A stretch of DNA of 64,000 nucleotides from an uncultured Lachnospiraceae bacterium (GCA_934293575.1 CAKQYU010000001.1:62001-126000), one strand, 5' to 3'. Counted from the first letter of the stretch, positions 43,816-53,591 are shown. Notes: generated by a model not told the origin, from the letters alone. Program-made: numbers and translations.

Positions 43816-44301
43816 TTACATATATTTCAGTGTCTCTTGATGAGACGCTGGAATATAAATATTTATAAGTATTTATATTAACATTATTATACAATCCCCT
43901 GGTCAGGGATTTGTATTTTAATGTTTTCTGCTATGTTTGCAGAACATTTGACTAATGCATAGTATGCATTCTAATTGGATAGAATTAGTCTTTTGCGGTT
44001 GGCGGTTTTTTTATAGGTTTTTACTGATATACTGGTCATATGTCAATAAAAAATATAGGAGACGGTGACGTTAATATGGCAGTAACTGGCTTACGATAGG
44101 CTGGGTTTAATGTGAATTTTAAGTCTGTTTGGTCAGCAGACATTAAAAGGATAAATTAAAGGAGCTAATAGGCTCTTTGCCCGTGTTGATTTGGGCAATA
44201 AGAAATGATATGCGGGAAAGCAGCTTGTGAGCTGGTACCTGAACATGATAGGGCTCGTCCCTATTAAAAAAATAACTTCTGATAGCGAGGGAGGCTACGA
44301 C
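43816..44301 (+). other. 486-base gene-free region between pilin and pilMN, rich in RNA hairpins
   Basis: No convincing gene. In order: a perfect 16-pair hairpin (43821-43857, some G-T pairs) just after the pilin stop; a terminator-like hairpin (43890-43915) followed by TTTTAATGTTTT; a hairpin 43920-43948; a segment 43950-43990 with two mutually exclusive pairings (GACTAAT/ATTAGTC or CTAATT/AATTAG plus TCTTTT); a weak possible -10 TATACT at 44028; then, in what would be a 260-nt leader, stems near 44116-44157, GAGC/GCTC (44162-44175), TTGCCC/GGGCAA (44177-44198), CAGCT/AGCTG (44221-44234) and ATAGGG/CCCTAT (44248-44264). The leader ends at the GGGAGG of pilMN. I could not match it to a riboswitch class I know. 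Confidence 0.6.
43821..43857 (+). terminator. Perfect hairpin directly after the pilin stop codon
   Basis: TATATTTCAGTGTCTC and GAGACGCTGGAATATA pair over 16 positions (including G-T pairs) around the loop TTGAT. The tail is A/T-mixed rather than a T run, so it could act as a 3'-end stabiliser of pilin mRNA or as a partial terminator with the next hairpin at 43890-43915. Confidence 0.55.
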
Positions 44302-46011
44302 ATGGCAAAAAGTAATAAAGTCTTAACAGTCGAGATTACAAATGAAAGTATTACAATTATTGAAGTAACACCTTCAATAAAGAAAGAAACGCAAGTACAT
44401 AATGCGTTAATATTTGAAACTCCGGAGGATGCGTATGATGACGGTATGCTTCGGGATATTGACCGTTTAAGTGCGGTAATCAGAGAGCAGTTAGATGCAA
44501 ACGGAATTACAAATAAGAATGCGATTTTTATTCTTTCTTCAACGAAAGCTGTAAATCGTGAAGTTTTAATTCCGGAAGTAAAAGATAACAAAATCAAGGG
44601 AATTGTTGCAGCAAATGCATCAGAGTATTTCCCAGTTAATGTAGAAGATTACGTTGTATCTCATTCTGTATTGGAACATCTTGTAGATGAGAATAAGAAC
44701 AAGCAGATTAAGTTGATGGTAGTTGCGGCTCCGATTGCAATGGTAAAAGGTTACTATGAACTTGGTAGTACGTTGGGATTGACGGTTCAGGCGATTGATT
44801 ATGTTGGTAACGCAATGTTACAGATGATCAAGACGCAGACCGGAACTAATATGACCACAATGGTAATCCAGCTTGGTTCAGAATCTACAATTCTTAACAT
44901 CGTGAAAGGTGACACTTTGTTATTACAAAGAACCGTTCCGTACGGAACCAATGCGGTGGTAACAGAGGTTATGGATGAGAAGGAAGTGGATGCTACAACA
45001 GCGATGACACTTCTTCAGAATGAGAGATTGATAACAGTTGATTTTGATGACAATGCAGCAACAGGTGCATTCCGTTATCTGATCAACAATATCGGACGTG
45101 TAATAGATTATTATGTAACTAAGAATCCGGATAATCCGATTGATGATGTGTTCTTAACAGGTGATGGAGCATTGATTCGTGGTATTGACGGATTGTTTAA
45201 GATTCAGTTGAATATTCAGACAAGGATTTTGGATAGCTTATATAAGGTTAAATTTGATCCAAAAATTGATTTAAAGATTTACAACCCAGTTTATTTGGTT
45301 GCTCCGATTGGTGCCTCTTATGCTCCGATGGGATTCCAGCCGGTAGAGGTAAAATCAAAGAAAACTTCCAATGCTGATTATACAAAAGCAGGTGTTGGGG
45401 TGTTGATAGCAGGTGTTGTGGTTGCTGTAGGTGCAAGTGCAATTACATTAGTGTTAAAGAATAATGCCAGTGCAAAGAGAGACAGCTTAAACAGTCAGAT
45501 TGCAGCAATTGCTGATATTGATCAGATTGTAAGTGAGCATGATGCGGCAAAGGTAAAGTTAGACGACATTAATGTAATGTATGATCAGACCCGCTCATTG
45601 AATGAAAACTTTACTATGTTCTTTAATGAATTAGAGGACAAATTACCAAAGAATGTTGTGGTAACAGCATATAGTTCAAACGAGGATGAGATTAGTTTGA
45701 CTTGTGTATCAACAAATTATGATGCAATCGCCAAATTCATCAAGAACTTAAAGCAGATTGAATGTATTGATGATGCGTTTGTGACTGATATTGCGGAAAA
45801 TAATGATATTATCAGTGTACGTTCAGCAGATAGTACCCAGACAACAGAAGAGGCGACAGATGGTGAAACAACAGTAACAACAGGCGGGACCTCAAGTGAA
45901 CAGCAGACGGTTTCTTATGAATTTAATATCACCGCAGTGTTTGTTAATATGAACCAGCAGGCAGACACAGAAGAGACTGGCGATGCAGTGCTTGAAGAAA
46001 GTGCAGAATAG
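44302..46011 (+). CDS. PilM-PilN fusion protein of the type IV pilus
   Basis: 569 residues. The N-terminal 350 or so residues are a PilM-type actin-like domain (VLTVEITNESITIIEV, VVAAPIAMVKGYYEL, TMVIQLGSESTIL, DDVFLTGDGALIRGID). A membrane helix follows at about 363-385 (VGVLIAGVVVAVGASAITLV), then a periplasm-side coiled and ferredoxin-like PilN domain (ITLVLKNNASAKRDSLNSQI onward, LEDKLPKNVVVTAYSS) and a Thr/Glu/Gly-rich linker near 510-540. In most species PilM and PilN are separate proteins, with PilM docking on the short cytoplasmic N-terminus of PilN. ATG 44302 has GGGAGG 7 nt upstream; the longer frame from 44227 lies in the structured leader. Confidence 0.86.
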   Translation: MAKSNKVLTVEITNESITIIEVTPSIKKETQVHNALIFETPEDAYDDGMLRDIDRLSAVIREQLDANGITNKNAIFILSSTKAVNREVLIPEVKDNKIKGIVAANASEYFPVNVEDYVVSHSVLEHLVDENKNKQIKLMVVAAPIAMVKGYYELGSTLGLTVQAIDYVGNAMLQMIKTQTGTNMTTMVIQLGSESTILNIVKGDTLLLQRTVPYGTNAVVTEVMDEKEVDATTAMTLLQNERLITVDFDDNAATGAFRYLINNIGRVIDYYVTKNPDNPIDDVFLTGDGALIRGIDGLFKIQLNIQTRILDSLYKVKFDPKIDLKIYNPVYLVAPIGASYAPMGFQPVEVKSKKTSNADYTKAGVGVLIAGVVVAVGASAITLVLKNNASAKRDSLNSQIAAIADIDQIVSEHDAAKVKLDDINVMYDQTRSLNENFTMFFNELEDKLPKNVVVTAYSSNEDEISLTCVSTNYDAIAKFIKNLKQIECIDDAFVTDIAENNDIISVRSADSTQTTEEATDGETTVTTGGTSSEQQTVSYEFNITAVFVNMNQQADTEETGDAVLEESAE

Positions 46012-46022
46012 GAGGGGTACTT

Positions 46023-47246
46023 ATGAAATTAGGTAATACAGAAAAAGCTTTAATTATGGTAATTATTGGTGTTGCAATTATGTTACTTGGTATTATTTAT
46101 ATTGCAAAGCCAAATTATGAAAGCGCACAGTCAATTGCCGCTGAGAATGTTACATTGCAGGCAAGACTGGATGAGTTAAACGAAAAACAGTCACATAGAG
46201 AAGAAACTCTTGCTGAGACAGCTGAGTATGAAGAGGAATATGATACAATTTTGAATTCTTTCCCTGCTGATTTAAATCAGGAAATCATCATTATGTTTTT
46301 GGAAGGAATTCATGATAGTAATGAGATGAACTGGCAATCTGTCAGCATGGGTAGAGAAGAACAGTTTTATGCGTTAGGTTCCGGTGGAGCAGATGCAAGT
46401 ATTGCAACAGATGATACAGCCGATACGTCGACAGAGGCGTCAACAGAAGAAGCTTCTTCCGAAGAGCAAACAACAGATGCTGCAGCAACAGACGGAACTG
46501 CAACAACATCAACAGGATTACAGTGTTATCGTGCGATTTTCCCAATTGCATATGCAGGTTCTTATGAATCATTAAAGAATGTTGTGAATTATGTAGATAC
46601 GAATTCGGACAGAATGACAATTAATTCCATTGATATTGCATATGATGAGACGAATGACGTCTATACAGGAAATATGGAATTATATTGTTATGCAGTTAAG
46701 GGAGAGGACAGACCGGAAAGAAGTGTTGAATTAAATGAAATTCAGACCGGTGTGGATAACCTCTTTAATACCGGATATGTAGAAGGTGCTGCTGATACAG
46801 AAGGTTTGAATGCATATGATGAGAATGAAGGAAGCGCAATTGAAACCAATTATGACTTCTATGCAATGTTAAATCCTGCTACAAGTGATGTATCTGCCAA
46901 GGTGGTTGGACAGAATGGATCCGGTAAGGATGCAACTGTTATCTCAGACAGTAGTGAAGGTGTATCTGTTCTTACATATGATTTCTATGAGAATGCAGGT
47001 AAGGTTTATTGCAAATACACATTGGATAATAAGAAGTCATACGAGGCAGAGGTAACATCTGCTGAAGATGTTAAGGTATTATTAAAATCATCTGCAAAGA
47101 AAGATTCAGATGATAAGGTTGGTGTACGTGTAACAATTAATAACACAACAAGCCTTCCTGTATATGTTAAAGTAAGTGGAGATGACAGTGTATCACCTCG
47201 TGTAACAATTGCTGGTACATCGGGTTCTGTTAAGGTTTACAAATAA
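46023..47246 (+). CDS. PilO-like type IV pilus alignment protein
   Basis: 407 residues. A short cytoplasmic start, one membrane helix (about 9-28), a coiled-coil segment (NVTLQARLDELNEKQSHREE) and a PilO-like ferredoxin fold (YDTILNSFPADLNQEIIIMF to ENVVNYVDTNSDRMTI-like strands), interrupted by a Thr/Glu/Ala-rich linker at about 132-162. The C-terminal 150 residues form an additional domain not present in ordinary PilO (about 200 residues). It follows the PilMN fusion by 11 bp, the canonical PilM-N-O order. AGGAGG precedes it. Confidence 0.82.
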   Translation: MKLGNTEKALIMVIIGVAIMLLGIIYIAKPNYESAQSIAAENVTLQARLDELNEKQSHREETLAETAEYEEEYDTILNSFPADLNQEIIIMFLEGIHDSNEMNWQSVSMGREEQFYALGSGGADASIATDDTADTSTEASTEEASSEEQTTDAAATDGTATTSTGLQCYRAIFPIAYAGSYESLKNVVNYVDTNSDRMTINSIDIAYDETNDVYTGNMELYCYAVKGEDRPERSVELNEIQTGVDNLFNTGYVEGAADTEGLNAYDENEGSAIETNYDFYAMLNPATSDVSAKVVGQNGSGKDATVISDSSEGVSVLTYDFYENAGKVYCKYTLDNKKSYEAEVTSAEDVKVLLKSSAKKDSDDKVGVRVTINNTTSLPVYVKVSGDDSVSPRVTIAGTSGSVKVYK

Positions 47247-47264
47247 GATTGGAGTGAGTGTTCC

Positions 47265-48800
47265 ATGAGAAAAAGTAAAAATGCTGGATTCAGTATCGTT
47301 GAAGTCCTAATTGCGTTGGCAATATTTATGATTTTGATGATTCCAATCGTGAGAGGGATTGTTTTGGCACTTCGAACATCTTCAAATTCGAAAGAAACTC
47401 AGTATCGAAATGAGTTTGCAGAGGGAGTCATGGAGCATGTCAAGGCAGTAAATATCGACCAGTTATTGGATGAAACATATTATACAAACATGGGAACGGT
47501 TGCCGGATCTTATAATACAACATCGAAGTTGTATGAAGGATACGATCCTTCAAATCCAGATGATGGCGCATTTTGGTATGATAAAAACAATGATGGTGTG
47601 GCTGTTTTGGATGAACTATATGGATACAAGACATATACGATTACCGGTGAGGTTCCTTTGGGAACGAACAAAACTTTATATGATTACAGGGTAGAGATTA
47701 GTTCAAAAGATTATGCAGAACGAAAATACGAAGCTGCAAAAGATCCTTTAAAGGATGAAGATGATGTATTAGATCCGAATAATTTAGCACTTGGTATTGT
47801 AGAAGATGTGGATTACCGGAAAGTTGCTTTGATTGATGATCAGGTATTAAATTATGATTCTATGGCACAGACTGCATTGTGGGCAAAAAAATTGCAGAAT
47901 CTGAAAGACAAAGATTATGAGGCTTATAAGCAGGAAGTGGAAGGCAAGAATGGTGTGTCTGTATTTTATAATGATAAAGGTTTCCGTTTGATGACAATTG
48001 AGGTATCAGGAAGCAAGGAGGATGGCTATTCGGTTCGTTGTGTAGTACATTATACAGATTCCGAAGCCAGTTTGGCAGAGAATGGAGAGCAATATATAGA
48101 ATATAGCCCATATGGTAAGGAGTTTAAGAATAAATTACCGGATATTTATGTAATGTATAATCCATGTTTCTACAATGGTATGTATGCAACGGATGATTAC
48201 CTTGCGATTGATACAAGTGGTTTGAAAGATGATACAGATGTTAACGTATTTTTAGTAGAAATTGCAGAAAAGTATTCACAGAATATTATTGATGCAAATG
48301 GTGCTAATCAGTTAGCGGATAGTAGCGCTTTATATAACAATAACATGGCAACCGGTGGATATCGGCGTGATGATGCAAAGATTCATTTGGTAGGTATCAA
48401 TAAGGGAACGGAGTCTTCCTCAAATGCATCGGATTTCCTTGAAAATATTCATGTTTATACGAATATTTTAGATACGGATACGAGTGGACCAAACAAGAAA
48501 ACCGGTTCGGATAATTTTTTGTTTGCAAAAGATAAAGGAACAAAAGATCCAACTTTAAATGGATTTATGAAGTATATCAATAGTAGTTTAGGGGCCTCTG
48601 ATAAGAAGTATACGATGGAATTGTATGGTAATGATAAACAGGCTTCTGTAGGTTCATTGGAAAGTGCGGAGTCTGAAAGTCGAGGATTGTATACAGTTAA
48701 AATTTGGATGAAAGAGTCCAAAAATGATAACCAAAATGATATTGATCCAACAAATGATGTGCCAATATTAGAGGGAACGAAAGGAGGCAACGAATCATGA
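47265..48800 (+). CDS. Large minor prepilin (PilV-like)
   Basis: 511 residues with a type IV prepilin N-terminus: MRKSKNAG, cleavage before Phe9, then FSIVEVLIALAIFMILMIPI with Glu5 in place. The long globular portion, rich in Asp, Asn and Tyr, is not recognisable to me. Such proteins sit at the pilus tip or prime assembly. Its start is 18 bp after the PilO gene and its end overlaps the next gene by 4 bp. Confidence 0.82.
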   Translation: MRKSKNAGFSIVEVLIALAIFMILMIPIVRGIVLALRTSSNSKETQYRNEFAEGVMEHVKAVNIDQLLDETYYTNMGTVAGSYNTTSKLYEGYDPSNPDDGAFWYDKNNDGVAVLDELYGYKTYTITGEVPLGTNKTLYDYRVEISSKDYAERKYEAAKDPLKDEDDVLDPNNLALGIVEDVDYRKVALIDDQVLNYDSMAQTALWAKKLQNLKDKDYEAYKQEVEGKNGVSVFYNDKGFRLMTIEVSGSKEDGYSVRCVVHYTDSEASLAENGEQYIEYSPYGKEFKNKLPDIYVMYNPCFYNGMYATDDYLAIDTSGLKDDTDVNVFLVEIAEKYSQNIIDANGANQLADSSALYNNNMATGGYRRDDAKIHLVGINKGTESSSNASDFLENIHVYTNILDTDTSGPNKKTGSDNFLFAKDKGTKDPTLNGFMKYINSSLGASDKKYTMELYGNDKQASVGSLESAESESRGLYTVKIWMKESKNDNQNDIDPTNDVPILEGTKGGNES

Positions 48801-51800
48801 AACAGCTTGTTTCACGTATAAAAACCAGATTAAATAATAATCAGGGTAACAGTTTTATTGTTGTAGTTGCCACCGTTTCTTTTTTGGCAATCTTAACTGC
48901 AGCGCTTTTGGTAGCAGTAGCGTTGATTTATCGGTTGAAGGCGTATGATTTAAATACAAGGGATAATTTCTATTATCTGGAACAGGCAATGGATGAAATT
49001 TATGCCGGCGTCGGTGGTGATTCCATGAAGTATCTGAATCAGGCGTATGATGATACCATTGAAGTATTGGTATATTATGATGCTGACGAAGGTACTTATA
49101 AGACAAAGTCGAATACAGAAGCAAATGCGATTATGAAAAAAACATACATGCATTTGTTGTCGACAGACACGAATTACTCGAATCTTGATAATTTGAAACA
49201 ACACTTAATTGGTTTCTTGAGTTATCCGTATGATGACAGTACGGATGAAGGTAAGGAAGGAATACAGTTAGAGATTAACAAAATCATTCCTCAGGATCAT
49301 CAGGTTACGGTTTACGGATTGACATTATCAAGAAGAGCAACCTATTCAACGGTGAATGCTCGTTCAAAGAAGAATTCGGATGAATATGGTAAAGATGTTG
49401 CGGCAGGTGATACATTTGTACAAAGTATTACAACCGATTTAGTAATCGGAGAACCGGCATTTGAAGTTAATTTTAATTCCAATTCAACCGAATTGAATGA
49501 GTTATATGAGTATTCAATGATAGCGGATATGGGTATTGAAATTACAGATGCAAATGGTAATTCTGCAATTGGTGATAAGGTAAATATTGCCGGTAATATA
49601 TATGCGGCATCGGATTTTTATAATAAGACATATAATGAAAATCCAGAAGAATTAAAATGGGCAAGTTCAACTGCTACAACAGATACCATCGAAAAAGAAC
49701 AGATTCAGAAAGTAAATAATTACGATATTATTGATAAGAATTCTAAGAACCCAAGATTAGCAGATTGTGATGGAGTGAATGCAAAGAGTATGTATTCCGG
49801 AATATATGTAGATGGAGCGGAAGTTACAATTGGCTCTGATCGTTTGATTGTTCCCGGTACATTGGCAGCTTTGAATAAGGCTGATATTACAGTTACTTCA
49901 TTAGCGAATACATCGGATTCTTATTCTGAAATGTGGGTTGACAGTATGGTATTGGATGGCTATGCATTAAAACAGGATGTGGATGGAAAGACAACAGCCG
50001 GTGCAAGTCTTTATATGAAAGCAAAGGTATATGCTTCGGATGATTTGGAGTTAAATGCAAAATCATCAAGAGTATCACTGAATGGTGAATATTATGGATA
50101 TAACTATGCTTCAACTGATAATCGTACCTATTCAACGACTGCATTAGGAACAAAATCTAAGGTGTACAGTAGTACAACCGATGCAGCTTTAAAGAATGGT
50201 AAGTCAGTTGACGGTCAGGCACACTATAACAGTAGTGCAATTATCATTAATGGTGATGATGCGTCATTGGATTTATCAAATACAGATGCGTTGTATGTAG
50301 CTGGTCAGGCATATGTTGAAGTATCGAAAAAGACAACTGAGTCAAAAGAGGATACAACGGTTAATTATGAGGTAACAACATCGTATGACGAAAACGGTAA
50401 GGTTACGAATTTAGTTGAACCGGTTTCTATGACAGATAAAGTAAAAACAGAGACAGATGAGTACTTAAGTGCAAAGGATGCGAATGGTAATACAATTTTG
50501 GATGCAGATGGTAATCCTGCAAGTGATTTAACAGGTACTTCAGCAAAGGATAACTACACAACATCTTCTGCTGATACAAGTAAGCAGTCGGTATTGCAGG
50601 ATTATAGAACAGGTGAAGCGATTTCAATTAAGAGTAACCAGTTAGCATATATTCCACCATATCTGGTACATGATGATGAAAATGGATTATATGTTTCAAT
50701 TCCTACATATAATAAGGACTTGGAAATTTACAAAGACTTCTTTGATGACTTGGATAAGGTTCCGGTTATCAAATCGGTTGTAGAAGGAAAAACATATTAC
50801 TTCTTTGATTTTACAAATGCAAAGAAGGGTATGAATGAGTATATGGAATTATATGCCAGCTTATTTAATCCAGCAGATAAGGATGTAAATGAAAAAACAC
50901 CGGGTGATAAGCGTAATTTGACAAATATTGTTGAATATGAATTCTTCCAGGTAAAAGAATTAAAGGTAAAAGATGGTGATGATAATGGAATTTATACCAA
51001 TTCTGCCATTACAACGAAGGTTGGAGATAAATTTACAATCAAAGCCAGTGAAAACAGCATAAAGGCATTGACAACTGCTGCAAGCAACATTAATTCAAAG
51101 CGAGGTACAATTGTAGGTGAGACACAGGGAAGTCAGACTTCTTTGGATTATGCTTCAAGTATTACTACTGCATTACAGAGTCAGTACAAAGAAGTAAAAT
51201 GGTTGTTGACAGATAAGAGTAAGAACAATGATTTTGTAAATGAAGCTCATTATTTGTCAGAGGATTTATTGACACCAATCAACCATTACTTTGACTTTAG
51301 TTTGATTACCGATGATACTTCTAAGTATTGTGCGTTGGAGAGTGGCTATGGTGTATGGATTTCAAATGGTGATGTAAAGGTTGGTGCACAGTCTTGCTCA
51401 ATAAATGGCGGTAAAGAGAACAAATATGAACGGTCATTTAAGAATAACAAAGTGCGTGGTATTATTTTTGCAAAGGGTGATGTTACGTTTGACTTGGATG
51501 TAGATGAATTTGAAGGATTAATTGTTACAGGTGGTAAGATTAAGATTAATAATTTCTCAGCATCGAAGAAAACAATGGTATTAAACTCTAACCCTGAGAT
51601 TGTAAAGTCGGTGTTACGTGAATGTGATGCGTCACAGGGAAATACGGAAGATAAGAATTTTGGATATGTTTGTAAATTATTCAGATTATTTGAATCTACC
51701 TATAAGCCTGTTGAGGAAACGGAAGCTACAGATGTTACTTCTATGAAGAGTATTTCTGCGATTCAGTTTGAGGATATTATATCATTCAAGAACTGGACAC

Positions 51801-51814
51801 AGAATGTAGAATAG
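48797..51814 (+). CDS. 1005-residue PilX-like pilus-locus protein
   Basis: One N-terminal hydrophobic helix (about 19-46, NSFIVVVATVSFLAILTAAL) after a basic segment; it resembles PilX-type minor pilins but lacks the usual Gly-Phe cleavage site and Glu5. The remaining 950 or so residues are extracytoplasmic, rich in Asp, Ser, Thr and Lys. Parts of the second half look like repeated beta strands (GIYVDGAEVTIGSDRLIVPG, GIIFAKGDVTFDLDVDEF), a pattern seen in solenoid and polymer-forming proteins. It overlaps the preceding gene (ATGA) and is followed at 14 bp by a canonical pseudopilin. No homologue name is offered. Confidence 0.72.
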   Translation: MKQLVSRIKTRLNNNQGNSFIVVVATVSFLAILTAALLVAVALIYRLKAYDLNTRDNFYYLEQAMDEIYAGVGGDSMKYLNQAYDDTIEVLVYYDADEGTYKTKSNTEANAIMKKTYMHLLSTDTNYSNLDNLKQHLIGFLSYPYDDSTDEGKEGIQLEINKIIPQDHQVTVYGLTLSRRATYSTVNARSKKNSDEYGKDVAAGDTFVQSITTDLVIGEPAFEVNFNSNSTELNELYEYSMIADMGIEITDANGNSAIGDKVNIAGNIYAASDFYNKTYNENPEELKWASSTATTDTIEKEQIQKVNNYDIIDKNSKNPRLADCDGVNAKSMYSGIYVDGAEVTIGSDRLIVPGTLAALNKADITVTSLANTSDSYSEMWVDSMVLDGYALKQDVDGKTTAGASLYMKAKVYASDDLELNAKSSRVSLNGEYYGYNYASTDNRTYSTTALGTKSKVYSSTTDAALKNGKSVDGQAHYNSSAIIINGDDASLDLSNTDALYVAGQAYVEVSKKTTESKEDTTVNYEVTTSYDENGKVTNLVEPVSMTDKVKTETDEYLSAKDANGNTILDADGNPASDLTGTSAKDNYTTSSADTSKQSVLQDYRTGEAISIKSNQLAYIPPYLVHDDENGLYVSIPTYNKDLEIYKDFFDDLDKVPVIKSVVEGKTYYFFDFTNAKKGMNEYMELYASLFNPADKDVNEKTPGDKRNLTNIVEYEFFQVKELKVKDGDDNGIYTNSAITTKVGDKFTIKASENSIKALTTAASNINSKRGTIVGETQGSQTSLDYASSITTALQSQYKEVKWLLTDKSKNNDFVNEAHYLSEDLLTPINHYFDFSLITDDTSKYCALESGYGVWISNGDVKVGAQSCSINGGKENKYERSFKNNKVRGIIFAKGDVTFDLDVDEFEGLIVTGGKIKINNFSASKKTMVLNSNPEIVKSVLRECDASQGNTEDKNFGYVCKLFRLFESTYKPVEETEATDVTSMKSISAIQFEDIISFKNWTQNVE

Positions 51815-51828
51815 GCGGTGATGTGTAT

Positions 51829-52440
51829 ATGAAGAAGAATAAAGGATATACATTAATTGAATTAATCATCGTTATTAGTATTATGGTAATATTGTCTGCA
51901 ATGTCATTTGTGACAATAGGAATTATCAAACAGGCAAGATACAATGCTGCAGCAACAACGCTGAGCAATCAGATGGGAGCATTGAATATTAAAACAAAGG
52001 CTCTTTCGGAAGGTGTACAAAAAGCTTCTAAGACAGAGAATAGGGATTATCCGTTGTGTATGAAATTACAATATAATGATTCGGATGTAACATTAAAGGA
52101 TAATACCTTGTTGAGAGCTGGAACATATTCTTTGATATTAGGATATCATACTGATTCTGGATTTGTTCCAAAGGAATCCGATGTGGTTGAAACATCTTTG
52201 ACCAATATGATTACGATTACCTATGAGCCGGAAACGGACGCACAAAAGGGTGGATTTGCTGATCAGGATTTTGTTACAGATGAAAATGATCGGTCTGTAT
52301 GTAAGAATATGTATATTGAATTTGATAAATCAAATGGTTCTGTTCGATACGGAGCTGGTAAATATAAGATTGTATGTAATGACAGAGTGGTTGCAACGGT
52401 AAATCTTGATCAGGCAACCGGTAATCATTATGTGAAGTAA
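51829..52440 (+). CDS. Minor prepilin/pseudopilin (GspH/FimT-like)
   Basis: 203 residues starting MKKNKG, with prepilin cleavage before Tyr7: YTLIELIIVISIMVILSAMS, Glu5 present. A small beta-rich domain follows, ending with strands such as YKIVCNDRVVATVNLDQ. ATG 51829 has GGCGGTGAT upstream; the frame begins at GTG 51823. Within the operon it is one of four minor-pilin-like genes between PilO and the giant protein. Confidence 0.85.
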   Translation: MKKNKGYTLIELIIVISIMVILSAMSFVTIGIIKQARYNAAATTLSNQMGALNIKTKALSEGVQKASKTENRDYPLCMKLQYNDSDVTLKDNTLLRAGTYSLILGYHTDSGFVPKESDVVETSLTNMITITYEPETDAQKGGFADQDFVTDENDRSVCKNMYIEFDKSNGSVRYGAGKYKIVCNDRVVATVNLDQATGNHYVK

Positions 52441-52457
52441 GGGGAGGGAATATAATT

Positions 52458-53591
52458 ATGAGATTAAAAAAACATAATGAAGGTTTCTCTCTGGTAGAAC
52501 TATTGATAGCAATGGCGATATTATCGATTATCATGCTTATGGTAGTTCAATTTATGAGTACTTCATCAGCAGCGAACAAGAGAACACAATATAATATGAA
52601 AGCGCAAACAGCTTCAAACGAGTTAATTAATAACTTAAACACAACTTTGTCAATGGCAAATTATGTTAGGGTTGTTCCGGATGAAACAGGTGGAACCAAA
52701 CAGAGTCAGGTTTATGTAAAAGATGGCAGTACAGACGGTACACGATTGGAAGCTATGAAGACAGTGGCTGAAAGTTCACTTTCGGTACCGGCACTGACAT
52801 CCGATGCAACAACTTTTACATTTGATTTGGTTCCAGATTCTTATGGCAATTATGTCAGGACATTTCCAAATGTAGCTGACTTATCGGATGAACAAAATTA
52901 TAAGGATCAAAGAAAAGTAATTGTTGATATGAATAACTTCCGATTGCCGGGAGAAAAGAAGGGTACTTATTATCCATTAGACAGTGACACGATTGAAAAA
53001 GACAAGAATGTCCGTTCTTTCCGTTGTATGAAAAAAATATTATCGGATAATTCAGAGTGTTTCTTATATATGAAGCCTTCGTATATATATATTGAGTATT
53101 ATAATCGAACCTCTACAGGAGAACAGTTACAATATGCAATTTATCAATTTGATTATGTGACGGATTCGGATGGTAATGAAGTCTGCAGTGTATATTTGAA
53201 ACGTGGAGATTTGACGAATCGGAATCAGATGAACCGATACACTTCGGCGAAGACTGCGATTAACACGATTGTGGCAGATGATAAGGCAAATAAAAAACAG
53301 GTTGGACTACTGACCGATACATTATCAGACTTTTATTTATCTTGTGATGCTGAGGCGGGAGCGTTTATGGTTGATTTCCTGATGGATGTAAATGGATACA
53401 TGTATAATGGAAAATCAATTATTAATTTAAGAAATTCACAGGTGCTTACTGAACGACCTCAGAATTCATTTAAGTCAAATGAAAAATCAGAAGATTATGT
53501 TGCACCGGATGATGAATCAGGTGGTGAAGGAACAGAGGATGATAATTCATCAGAATCTGATAGCAGTGAAACACCGGATTCCGGAAACTAG
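52458..53591 (+). CDS. Minor prepilin (PilW-like)
   Basis: 377 residues starting MRLKKHNEG, with cleavage before Phe10: FSLVELLIAMAILSIIMLMV, Glu5 present. The globular domain is long and ends in a low-complexity acidic Ser/Glu/Asp tail of about 40 residues (after SEDYVAPDDES). The end is 24 bp from the start of the 1855-residue protein. It fits the PilW group by position and size only. Confidence 0.82.
   Translation: MRLKKHNEGFSLVELLIAMAILSIIMLMVVQFMSTSSAANKRTQYNMKAQTASNELINNLNTTLSMANYVRVVPDETGGTKQSQVYVKDGSTDGTRLEAMKTVAESSLSVPALTSDATTFTFDLVPDSYGNYVRTFPNVADLSDEQNYKDQRKVIVDMNNFRLPGEKKGTYYPLDSDTIEKDKNVRSFRCMKKILSDNSECFLYMKPSYIYIEYYNRTSTGEQLQYAIYQFDYVTDSDGNEVCSVYLKRGDLTNRNQMNRYTSAKTAINTIVADDKANKKQVGLLTDTLSDFYLSCDAEAGAFMVDFLMDVNGYMYNGKSIINLRNSQVLTERPQNSFKSNEKSEDYVAPDDESGGEGTEDDNSSESDSSETPDSGN

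Noticed and set aside
44076..44099. Seven-codon open frame (ATG to TAG) in the pilMN leader behind GGAGACGGTGACG
   Set aside because: Too short and of no recognisable leader-peptide composition; it could be chance. Mentioned in case ribosome profiling shows otherwise.
43171..44301. c-di-GMP riboswitch upstream of pilin or pilMN
   Set aside because: Such riboswitches control pilus genes in some clostridia, so I looked for the type I core (GACGCAAAGC-like) and type II core; neither is present in recognisable form. An Infernal scan would decide.
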